Source: Phycisphaerae bacterium
GTDB lineage: Bacteria; Planctomycetota; Phycisphaerae; UBA1845; Fen-1342
Reading direction: 5' to 3'
Length of the DNA: 24,540 nucleotides
NCBI GenBank assembly: GCA_022842805.1
Contig: JALHOX010000005.1
Location: forward strand, 1 to 24,540
Shown here: in pieces, positions 8,703 to 16,600 of the stretch
Numbering within the stretch: position 1 is the stretch's first letter
How the letters are laid out: every line of letters starts with the position of its first letter
The notes under the pieces: generated by a model
Told to the model about the DNA's origin: nothing
The model's database searches: none
The model's input: only the letters and a program-made list of their open reading frames with translations
Position numbers and translations under genes: made by a program

Positions 8703-9439
8703 GTCCGCGCCCCCGAGTGGCCGTACTCATTCCTGCGCTGAATGAAGCGAAAGCCCTCGCGCTCTCGCTCCCCGCGCTACGCGAAGTGCTCGATTCCGTC
8801 CGCGACTCCGCCGAGTTTCAGATCATCGTCGCCGACAACGGCTCCAGCGACGACACCGCCGCCGTCGCCATCGCCGCCGGCGCAACAGTCGTCCGCGAGA
8901 CGCGCCGCGGCTACGGAGCCGCCTGCGCCGCGGGCATCGCTCATCTCGCGTCACCGGGAGAACTAGCTCCGCACGTGCTGGTCTTCCTCGACGCCGATGG
9001 CAGCGACGACCCCGCCTCGCTCCCCGATTTGATCGAGCCGATCCTCGCCGACAAGGCCGACCTCGTCATCGGCTGTCGCGACCGCTGGCTGCGCGAGGCC
9101 GGCAGCCTCACCCCGCCGCAGGCCTTCGGCACATGGCTCGCCGTCACGCTGATTCGCTGGATCTGGGGCTTTCGCTATCGCGACCTCGGCCCCTTTCGCG
9201 CCATCCGCTTTTCCTCATTAGTCGCCATCGATATGCGCGATCGCGCCTATGGCTGGACGGTCGAGATGCAGGTCCGCGCCCTGCAGCTTCGACTGCGCAT
9301 CGATCAACGCAGCGTCCCATACCGCCGCCGCAAACTCGGCCGCAGCAAGATCTCGGGCACCATTCGCGGCGTTTTCCTCGCCGCCTATTGGATCCTCACC
9401 ACCATCGCCCGCCTCGCGCTCCAACGTCCTCGCCCGTAG
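8699..9439 (+). CDS. Glycosyltransferase family 2 (dolichyl-phosphate mannosyltransferase-like)
   Basis: This 246-residue GT-A fold enzyme shows the family 2 motifs in order. They are VAVLIPALNEA at the N-terminus, VADNGSSDDT (residues 44-53), the sugar-nucleotide/metal-binding FLDADGSDDP (D98/D100, residues 97-105), and GRSKISGT near the C-terminus as in DPM1/GtrB-like transferases. There are no transmembrane anchor helices of the kind found in the longer GtrB proteins. The C-terminal helix (about 220-240) is hydrophobic enough to be peripheral. It is expected to transfer a sugar from a nucleotide donor to a lipid carrier or glycan at the cytoplasmic face; donor and acceptor are not deducible. 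It starts with GTG 8699, overlapping the upstream stop by 4 bp, which indicates translational coupling. Confidence 0.9.
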   Translation: MSPRPRVAVLIPALNEAKALALSLPALREVLDSVRDSAEFQIIVADNGSSDDTAAVAIAAGATVVRETRRGYGAACAAGIAHLASPGELAPHVLVFLDADGSDDPASLPDLIEPILADKADLVIGCRDRWLREAGSLTPPQAFGTWLAVTLIRWIWGFRYRDLGPFRAIRFSSLVAIDMRDRAYGWTVEMQVRALQLRLRIDQRSVPYRRRKLGRSKISGTIRGVFLAAYWILTTIARLALQRPRP

Positions 9440-9525
9440 CGGCCCGCGGCTCGCAGGCCGCCGAATCCATCGCCCGCCGCACCGCTCATTACCGACGATT
9501 CTGCCTCCCGCCGCGCCACCGAGGG

Positions 9526-9531
9526 TATAAC
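9526..9531 (+). promoter_or_regulatory. Possible -10 box for the lipoprotein/TlyA-like operon
   Basis: TATAAC stands out in an otherwise G/C-rich 146-bp gap and would start a transcript about 50 nt before ATG 9586. No acceptable -35 box is seen at the right distance. Confidence 0.3.
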
Positions 9532-9585
9532 CTAGGTGCAACGGCGCAAGTTCGCTGATGCGCCTCTCTCGCAATGGAACCACCC

Positions 9586-10113
9586 ATGCTGAGCCGGTCG
9601 CGAGTCTCTCTGCGTGTCGTTCGCATCGCGCCCATCCCGCTGGCCGCGGCGATCACACTCCTCGGCGCCTGCGATCCGCCCCGCGCGACGGATTCGACTG
9701 CGGCCCTCATCACCCATTCGCAACCCGCCGCCAGCGCCCCCGCGTCTCAACCATCCTCCGCGCCCGCGTCGCAGCCCGCCAGCGCCCCAACCTCGACCTC
9801 CGCTCCAACCGCCACCAGCGCCCCAACCCCAGACCCGCCCCCCAGCTACCTCAAGGTCATCCAAACCGATCGCGCCGGCAGCGCCGGAATCGTCAAAGCA
9901 AAAATCGGCCCCGGCTCCAAGCTCACCCTCGACACCGAAAACGTCCGCCGCCTGCGCATCGATCGAGCCGAACTCGAGCTGCCGACCAATCGCAGCATCG
10001 TCCTCAACCTCGATGGACAGGTGATCGAATGGCGCGCCAATTCTCCCGTCCGCGAGTTCGAACGCACACCCGCCGGCGTCTGGCAGCCCGTCCGCCCCGC
10101 CAGGCCCAATTGA
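9586..10113 (+). CDS. Small putative lipoprotein with Ala/Ser/Pro linker
   Basis: A type II signal peptide is visible: basic start (MLSRSRVSLRVVR), hydrophobic core and lipobox LLGAC, with the lipidated Cys at residue 29 of this 175-residue form. A low-complexity Ala/Ser/Pro/Thr linker of about 60 residues with repeated SAPASQP-like units follows. The C-terminal domain is about 80 residues and probably beta-rich (VIQTDRAGSAGIVKAKI onward). I do not recognise that domain. An alternative ATG at 9574 adds four residues. 9586 is preferred because GGA lies 7 nt upstream, while nothing Shine-Dalgarno-like precedes 9574. The TlyA-like methyltransferase starts 16 bp after the stop, so the two are probably co-transcribed. 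The protein is expected at the inner or outer membrane. Confidence 0.75.
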   Translation: MLSRSRVSLRVVRIAPIPLAAAITLLGACDPPRATDSTAALITHSQPAASAPASQPSSAPASQPASAPTSTSAPTATSAPTPDPPPSYLKVIQTDRAGSAGIVKAKIGPGSKLTLDTENVRRLRIDRAELELPTNRSIVLNLDGQVIEWRANSPVREFERTPAGVWQPVRPARPN

Positions 10114-10129
10114 CGATGAGGCCCCGCTG

Positions 10130-10708
10130 ATGGCCAAACACGCCCCCGGCCGCTTCGTCTCCCGCGGCGGCGAAAAGCTCGACGCCGCCCTCGCCGCATT
10201 CGCCATCGATGTGCAAGCAAAGACCTGCGCCGATTTCGGCAGCCACCTCGGCGGATTCGTCGATTGCCTGCTGCAGCGCGGCGCGGCGAAGGTCTATGCC
10301 ATCGACCCCGGCTACGGCGTGCTGGCCTACTCGCTCCGCCGCGATCCACGCGTCGTCGTCTGTGAACGAACCAACGCGCTCGACTACCGCGCCACCGAGC
10401 CGGTCGATCTCGTCACCCTCGATGTCGGTTGGACCCCGCAGCGCCTCATCCTGCCCGTCGCCGCCCGTTGCCTGAAATCAGCCGGCAACGCGTCGCTCGG
10501 CGTCGTCTCGCTGGTGAAGCCCCACTACGAAGCACCGCCGGAGTGGCTCGACGCCGGCGTCGTCCGCCCCGATCGGCTCGACGAAGTCCTGACACAGTGC
10601 GAGGCCGAAGTGCGCGAGATGGGCTGGCGGATCGCCGGGCGCATCGAAAGCCCCATCACCGGCCGCGGCGGAAATCGCGAATGGCTCTGGTGGCTGCAAA
10701 AGCCTTAA
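10130..10708 (+). CDS. TlyA/FtsJ-type rRNA 2'-O-methyltransferase lacking the S4 domain
   Basis: This 192-residue protein matches the methyltransferase half of TlyA (hemolysin A family; 16S/23S rRNA cytidine-2'-O-methylation). It opens with FVSRGGEKLDAAL and has a SAM-binding motif I, DFGSHLGGF, where TlyA usually has GASTGGF. LLQRGAAKVYAID, VVVCERTNA and SLVKPHYE follow. The K-D-K-E catalytic tetrad of 2'-O-methyltransferases is present: K16, D98, K130 and E184. TlyA is normally about 250-270 residues with an N-terminal S4 RNA-binding domain. Here the start (ATG 10130, GAGG 8 nt upstream) leaves no room for one, and the upstream sequence codes for the lipoprotein. Either target recognition differs or S4 is supplied by another protein. 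It converges with the next methyltransferase, with a 31-bp gap and no obvious terminator. Confidence 0.87.
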   Translation: MAKHAPGRFVSRGGEKLDAALAAFAIDVQAKTCADFGSHLGGFVDCLLQRGAAKVYAIDPGYGVLAYSLRRDPRVVVCERTNALDYRATEPVDLVTLDVGWTPQRLILPVAARCLKSAGNASLGVVSLVKPHYEAPPEWLDAGVVRPDRLDEVLTQCEAEVREMGWRIAGRIESPITGRGGNREWLWWLQKP

Positions 10709-10739
10709 AAGATTCTCCCCCCGCTCCCGCGACTCGCTC

Positions 10740-11462
10740 TCAACCCGCCGCCGCCGCCGTAGCGACCGGCACCGTCGCTGCATTCACCAGCACCGGCGCA
10801 AAGACATTCATCTTCCGTTGGCGAATGTCGCGAAATCCCGCATCCCAAATCATCCGCCGCGCATCCCGCCACGAAACATGGTGTACGTTTTTCTCGATCG
10901 TGGTCACGCCCACGTCAAACACCACCCAGCCCACCACGTTGTCGCGAAATCCGTCCAGCAGCAGCAGCAACCCGCCCGGCCGCAGCACCCGCCGAAACTC
11001 CCGCACAACCGCCGCCTGGTGCGGATAGTGATGAAACGAGTTGCAGCATGTCAGCACGTCGAACGTCTCATCCGCGAAGGGCAGACGCTCCGAGTCGCCA
11101 TGCACCGCAAAAAGCCGCTCCCCGACGTCCGCCGCGCGAATCTGATCGCGAAACTTCGCCACCATCACCGGCGAATAGTCCAGCCCGACCAGGATCTCGG
11201 CATCGTCGTCGCGGGCCTGCACCGCCAGCAGTTTGCCCGTGCCGCAGCCCACGTCCAGCATGCGATAGCCGCCGCCGCCGCGACGCTCCTGCCACCGCAA
11301 AATTTCTTCCTGACAGGCCCGCACGCACGGAAAAAAGATGATCTCGTTCAGCCACGACCGCTCATAGGTCAGCGCCCAGCGGTCAAACTCGGCTCGCGCC
11401 GTCGCGCGGGCCGCATCGACCTGCGCCGCGGCGGCAGGGGGGCTGGTGTTTGCAGTTGCCAT
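10740..11462 (-). CDS. Class I SAM-dependent methyltransferase (UbiE/Methyltransf_11 type)
   Basis: This 240-residue protein has a clear Rossmann methyltransferase core. It shows motif I MLDVGCGTGKLL (residues 68-79), an acidic residue after the second strand in GLDYSPVMV, the GDSERLPFADETFDVL segment typical of Methyltransf_11, and motif III RRVLRPGGLLLLLDG. The short N-terminal helix region (RWALTYERSWLNEIIFF) resembles small-molecule methyltransferases of the UbiE/BioC class. The C-terminal tail is Ala/Val-rich. The substrate cannot be inferred; no biosynthetic partner is adjacent. The start ATG 11462 is the first in frame, but the nearest GGAG touches it directly, so the ribosome-binding site is unclear. 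It is divergent from the 486-residue membrane protein across 116 bp. Confidence 0.9.
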   Translation of the reverse strand: MATANTSPPAAAAQVDAARATARAEFDRWALTYERSWLNEIIFFPCVRACQEEILRWQERRGGGGYRMLDVGCGTGKLLAVQARDDDAEILVGLDYSPVMVAKFRDQIRAADVGERLFAVHGDSERLPFADETFDVLTCCNSFHHYPHQAAVVREFRRVLRPGGLLLLLDGFRDNVVGWVVFDVGVTTIEKNVHHVSWRDARRMIWDAGFRDIRQRKMNVFAPVLVNAATVPVATAAAAG

Positions 11463-11578
11463 CTCCGGAGGAATCTAAGCGCCCGCAACCCGCCAGCACA
11501 AGTAGCCGCCGGGTGCCGCGGCGAGCCGCCGTTGCGTAACAGCTTGTCCCCCGCGCCGCTCCCTCATAAAACCCCTCT

Positions 11579-13039
11579 ATGTCGCAATCCGCCCCATCGC
11601 CCGCCAACCCGCCGCTGACGCCGCGCATCCTGCTCCTGCTAGCCGCCTTCCTCGCCGCAGGCTGCGCGCTGCTCCTCACGCTCGCGGCCTGGCTCACGAC
11701 GCCCACCGCGCGCATGGTCGCCATTACCCCGCAGAGTGCGCAGGCCGCCACCGAAAAGGCCGCCTCTCGCATGTCCACCGAGGCCCGCGCCGCCAATCTC
11801 TGCGTCAACCTGAGCTACCTCCTGCAGCAGGCCTACATGGCCCCCGACTCGCTCGGCGATCAGCGCCGCATCGCCCACGATCTGGCCTTTCGCGTCCGCC
11901 TCACCAACCTTCCGCGCGTCCAAATCGCCGCCCTCACCATGCTCGAACTCGATCGTCAGCAGACCCCGCCCGCGGATTGGATCGAGAAGATCAAACCCTA
12001 TCTCGACGGCCTTTCGCTCGGCCCCGTCTCCCACGAACTCGGTCGGCTCGTCGACCACTACGAATCCGTCTTTCGCGACGACATGGGCCTCGGCCGTTCC
12101 CTCGGCCGCGCCTTCGCCGTCGAGCGCATCAACGAACCGCACGGCGTCTTCCTGCAAATCTTCACCCCTCGCATGCGCCGCATGATCGACGCCATCCGCG
12201 AGCGCGGCGACGCGACAACCGCCGACGCATACACCAAATTGGTCTGGCGACTCCTGGCCGAATTCCTAAAGAGCGATGGCCCCATCGGAGCGCGGCTCCT
12301 CGCAGCCGAGCAACTGGCCGACGAACTCGACCGCCTTGGCGAAAACGCCGCCGCAAAGGGCATGTCCGCGGCCCTTCGCGAATGGCGCGCCGACTATCTC
12401 AAGCACGCCCGCACCGCTCCGATCCCGCCGCCCGCGCTCGCGATGCTGCAACGCTCGCCGATGCTCCGGGGCCCCGCGCCCGACTCGGCGCTCGCCGGTC
12501 TGGCCTGGGCCGACAGCCTCGGGCTGGCCGCGATCCTGATCGGGCTGGTCGCCCTCGCGAGCGCCCCATGGTGGCTGACACTGCGCCAACGCGGCCCGAC
12601 CGCCATGCAGTCGCTCGCCCTCGGCTTCGCCCCGGTCCCGGCCGTCATCTTCCTACTCTGGCTGCTGCTGCGGAGCATGGATTATGCGGCCGATTTCCGC
12701 CTGTTCGCCGGCGATTGGAGGTCGATCCCGCGCCACTTCCTCTTCGCGCTCGCCGTCGTCCTGCTCATCCTGCTCTGGGTGCGCTCGCGACCCCCGACGC
12801 CGTTCGATCGAGTGCGCCGCTTCGGCGGTATCGCCACAGCGATGCTCTTGTGGATCTCCGCCGCCTGGGGCCTGAGCGCCTTCTTCGCCGGCCGCGCGGT
12901 CCGCGACTACTCGCGCCAAAGCGATCTCGCCCTTCGCGAACATTGGACCTCGCCCACCCGTCCCGGCGGAGAGCAGCTCTGGCAGCGAGCGCTCGACGCC
13001 GCCAAGGCCGCGGCGCTCGCGACGCCCGAGGCGAAATAA
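11579..13039 (+). CDS. Membrane protein of unknown function with large extracytoplasmic helical domain
   Basis: This is a 486-residue protein I do not recognise. One N-terminal membrane helix (about 16-39) is followed by about 270 polar, largely alpha-helical residues (41-310). Four more hydrophobic helices come next (about 314-335, 345-365, 386-401, 415-437), then a short polar tail. If the N-terminus is inside, the 270-residue domain is extracytoplasmic. There are no catalytic motifs or cysteine clusters. A weak TTGTCC / CATAAA pair (11544-11570) ends only 8 nt before the ATG, so a leaderless transcript is possible but poorly supported. It converges with mntR; the 53-bp gap shows no good terminator. 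Confidence 0.75.
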   Translation: MSQSAPSPANPPLTPRILLLLAAFLAAGCALLLTLAAWLTTPTARMVAITPQSAQAATEKAASRMSTEARAANLCVNLSYLLQQAYMAPDSLGDQRRIAHDLAFRVRLTNLPRVQIAALTMLELDRQQTPPADWIEKIKPYLDGLSLGPVSHELGRLVDHYESVFRDDMGLGRSLGRAFAVERINEPHGVFLQIFTPRMRRMIDAIRERGDATTADAYTKLVWRLLAEFLKSDGPIGARLLAAEQLADELDRLGENAAAKGMSAALREWRADYLKHARTAPIPPPALAMLQRSPMLRGPAPDSALAGLAWADSLGLAAILIGLVALASAPWWLTLRQRGPTAMQSLALGFAPVPAVIFLLWLLLRSMDYAADFRLFAGDWRSIPRHFLFALAVVLLILLWVRSRPPTPFDRVRRFGGIATAMLLWISAAWGLSAFFAGRAVRDYSRQSDLALREHWTSPTRPGGEQLWQRALDAAKAAALATPEAK

Positions 13040-13092
13040 AACTCGGTAGGGGGGACGGATTTGCGGCGATTCGTCGCGCCCCCGCGGCGCAC

Positions 13093-13581
13093 TCACCCCA
13101 CGAACCGCTGAATCGCCGTCATCGTCGCGTCGCTGATGTGATGCTCAATCCCCTCGGCGTCGATCTCCGCCTGCGCCGCCTCGACCCCCAGCTTGCAGAG
13201 AAATCGCACGACCAGCGCATGTCGCTCGGCCGAGGCCGACGCCAGTTGCTTGCCGCGATCGGTCAGAAAGATCGAGCGATACGGCTCACTGCTGACCAGC
13301 CCCTCCCGCGCCAGGCGACGGATCGTCTTGTTCACCGTCACATGCGAGACGCCCAGCCGCTCCGCCAGCTCCACCGTGCGCGCCTCGCCTCGCGTCGTCG
13401 ACAGGTGCGCGATCAGCTCGACATAGTCCTCGGCGATCTCGCGCGCGTGGTCCCCGCGAGTTTTGCTGTGCCGCGCCGCCTCACGCGCCGCCTCGGCCGC
13501 ACGGGCGCTCGCGAGCCGTTCACGCCCGGCGCGCTCACTCTGTTTCGTCGCGGAATCGCTTTTGCGGGTCGATTTGGCCAT
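13093..13581 (-). CDS. mntR: Manganese-dependent transcriptional regulator MntR (DtxR family)
   Basis: The 162-residue form starting at ATG 13581 has a basic, Ala-rich N-terminal extension of about 45 residues. This resembles the proteobacterial MntR layout and leads into EDYVELIAHL. The winged helix-turn-helix follows (ELAERLGVSHVTVNKTIRRL, then the wing SIFLTDRG). All six metal ligands of Bacillus MntR have equivalents: D52, E55, H121, E143, E146 and H147 (the last three in AEGIEHHIS). It is expected to bind Mn(II) and control manganese uptake or efflux genes; no such transporter lies in this window. The frame continues upstream to ATG 13656, which overlaps the stop of the 2002-residue gene as ATGA. 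The 25 extra residues are not family-like, so 13581 is preferred, though coupling cannot be excluded. Confidence 0.87.
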   Translation of the reverse strand: MAKSTRKSDSATKQSERAGRERLASARAAEAAREAARHSKTRGDHAREIAEDYVELIAHLSTTRGEARTVELAERLGVSHVTVNKTIRRLAREGLVSSEPYRSIFLTDRGKQLASASAERHALVVRFLCKLGVEAAQAEIDAEGIEHHISDATMTAIQRFVG

Positions 13582-13591
13582 GCGGCTGCGA

Positions 13592-13597
13592 AGTGTA
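13592..13597 (-). promoter_or_regulatory. Possible -10 box giving a near-leaderless mntR transcript
   Basis: On the minus strand TGCTACACT is an extended -10-like element ending 10 nt before ATG 13581. Transcription would begin only 3-4 nt ahead of the start codon. No clear -35 box is seen. This supports 13581 over 13656 as the start. Confidence 0.3.
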
Positions 13598-13652
13598 GCA
13601 AATCTCCGCCCCATGCCGAGAACCGCCCGCCCACCCGCCGAAATCTCGCTTC

Positions 13653-16600
13653 TCATTCCCCCGTCGGCAGCAGCGCAAAGCTGATCGCCTGCGTCTGATT
13701 AAACGTATTCCCCGTCCAGCGCCGATTCCAAAAGCGATAGCCGATGTCCTGCGCCGTGAAGCTGCCCTTATCGTTGGGCCAGCCAAAATCCCCCGCCGCG
13801 TTCGCCCGAATCGTCGCAAAGCTGCATTGCTTCGCGTTCGCTTCAAAGGCCAGCTCGATCGCCGCGCCCCCAAAGTCGCCGCCGCCTCCCAGTCGCGCCG
13901 CGCCGCCGCCGTTGAATCGCGCCGCAAGGCTCGGCACACACCAGATCGCCGCCTTTCGATACTTCTCCGATTGCGGATTGCGCGGGTCCGACACCACACC
14001 CACCAGATCACGCAGCGAGATCGCCTGCGTCGGCGGCCGCTCGCCGCGCAGGCCGCTCACCGGCTTGGGCGCAAAGCGCACCTGCTCCCACCGCACGTTC
14101 CACAGCGGCCCCGTCGGCGCGATCACCCACCCGATGCTCCCGCTCGCGTCTGCCCGCAGCCCGTCGCTCAGCATCGGCCCCAGCAGACGCTCGCCCCACG
14201 CGGGGTCGCTCGCATACTTCTCGCGAAACGCGTTGCCGTTGCCGAACTGCCGCAGCTCGGCGCTGCTGCACACGCGCCAGACCTTCGACGCGCCGATCCC
14301 GCTGGCCAATCCGTCGCCGCCATTGTCCACCTTGAATCCAAACGCAAAAACATCGGGCCCCGCCTCGACGAACTCCACAAAGGTCGTCGCCTGCACCGCG
14401 TCCTTGGCCGCCGCGCCGCTCGCCACCAGCCGCTGCAAGCCGCGCGCCACGCCCACCATGCGCGCTTGCGGCTCCGCAGCCTGCAGCGCGCTCGCCTGGC
14501 TCCAACCCGCCGCAGCCGATCCGAGTTTGGCGCTCGCCGCCGCCCGCAATGCATCCGCCCCTTGCGCAGGCGCCAGCACGCCGCTCGCCGCCAGCGCCGA
14601 CCAGGCCACCGTTCCGCTCGCCCCCGGCGGCGTCACTACCGGAGGTTGTGGTTGCGGCTGCGGCTGCGGTTGCGGCGTCACAACCGCCGGCTGAGATTGC
14701 GGCTGCGGTTGCGGCGCGATCGAGATTTCGCGGGCCGCCTCATAGTTCAGTCCGACATTGCTCCACTTCGCTTCAAATCGCCGTTCCGGGGGCCCCGCGA
14801 CCCGCACCTCCAGCACCGGCCCCTCCCGCACGACGGTGAGCTTCTCCGGCTCGACCTTCAGCGCCGTCGCCAGCGTCGCCAGCGCATCGGCCGTGCATTG
14901 CGCGCGAAACGCCGGGTTTCGCGCCAGCGCCTCAATTTGCGAAAGCAGCTTCGCCTTCCCCTCCGCCGCGCGCGATTTGTCCCAACCAACCGTCGTCGCA
15001 TCGACGCGCACGCGCCCGTTTAGCGTCAGCTCGGCCGTGCCCCCCACCGCCGGCTTCAGCCGAACCGTCGCCTCTCGCTCAAATGCGCCGCCCGCGCGCT
15101 CTTCGCGAAGTCCGATCGGCATCACTTCGCAACCGTCGATCACGCGCTTCGCCCCGTCCGTCAGCGCGTCCGCGCCGCCGATCAGTTCTCGCCACGACGC
15201 CCGCAACGAATCCGCAACACGCGGCTCCGCGAGAACGGCGTTGACCTCGCGGTCCAGCGCCGCCCGCAGCGCCGCCGGGTCGACCGGATACTCCAACTCC
15301 GCCGCGCGCCACTCGGCATGGCCCAGCGTGCGCCGCACCCCATCCAGATCGATCGCAATGCGATAGTCGCTCTCTGCTGATGGCTCATCATCCTGCGTCA
15401 GCAGCACCTGCGCCCGCGGCAAGCCCAGCGCCGCCGCCGCCGCCTCATGCGCCTGGTCCCGCCGCTGATTCTGCAGCCCGCGCAAATAGCCCGCAAACGC
15501 CGCGCGGCCCACATCATCCGCCGCAAAAACCAGCTCGTCGCCGGCGGCGTTCAGATAGCCCGGACAATCAAACCCCGCCCCATCCCGCCCGTCGCCATCC
15601 AGCGACAGCCGAACCGCCAGCAGCAGTCCGCGCTCGTCCAGGCCGCGCACCGCGCACATTGGCGGATTGCCTCGCCGCAGCCGATCGTCATATCCGGGAG
15701 CCACGCTCCAGTCGCATCCGTCAAGTCCGTCGATCGCCGTCCGCTGCCGGCCAAACCAGTCGCGCACCACCTCCGCCGGCGGACGGATCGAGCCCGAGTC
15801 GACATCGAATTCCAGATCGTCGTACTCCAGCAGCCCCACCCCGCGCCAACGACCGCCGATCGAAAACCGCCCCTCCGCGTCCGGCGAACGGTGCGTCAGC
15901 TCCAGCGCGCTCGCGTCGTCGCTCAACAGCGCCCCGCGAAACGCTTCAATCGCCTCCGCAAACGTCGCCACAGCCACCGGCTGCGACTCCACCGGATCCG
16001 GCTCCGCATCAGGCGGCGACACCGGCTGCGAATCGGGTACGTCGCCGACGATCGCCGCCCCGTTCTCGTTCGCCGGCGTCTCGGCCACCGGCTCGCCCGC
16101 ATCCCCGTTCGCGTTCTCCGTGGGATTAATCGCCACCGGCTGCGACTCAACCGGCGCCGTCCCATTCTCATTTGTCAGCGCTACCTCGGGCGGCTCCCCG
16201 TTCTCATTCGCGACGACCAGCGACTCCTCGTCGTTCTCGTTCGCCGCCACGATCGCCGGGGCGTCGCCGTTTTCGTTGGCGTTCGCTGGCGGCCCCGCAT
16301 CATTGGCGTTCTCCATCGCGATCGCCGCGGAAGCATTTTCGTTGACGTTCTCATTCGCCGCCGCCAGCGCCCCCGCGTTGGCGTTGCTCGCCGCCAGCGG
16401 CCCTTCGACGGCGTTCTGGTTCACATTCGCAATCGGCGGCGAAGTCTCGCCCCGCGGCCAAAAGTACCACGCACCCGCCGCCACGCCGACCAGCGCCGCC
16501 GCTCCCGCCAGCCAGCCAAGCGGAGATCGGCTCTCGGTCGGCGTCTCCGGCAAATCGGCGAAGCGCTTTTGCAACTCATCGGCCTTGCGCCGATGCTCCA

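Noticed and set aside
9532..10206. Minus-strand open frame opposite the lipoprotein gene
   Set aside because: The plus strand has a signal peptide with a lipobox and a good link to the next gene. The minus product is Gly/Arg low complexity.
13040..13092. Terminator between the convergent 486-residue gene and mntR
   Set aside because: Only a 4-bp stem around TTCG with no T-run is visible, which is too weak to call.
11977..13698. Plus-strand open frame of 573 codons overlapping the 486-residue membrane gene and mntR
   Set aside because: It is Arg-rich without hydrophobic or domain structure, and crosses two better-supported genes.
14643..14716. CRISPR-like reading of the GGYTGC repeats
   Set aside because: Units are 6 bp with no unique spacers, and lie inside a coding frame as Pro-Gln codons.
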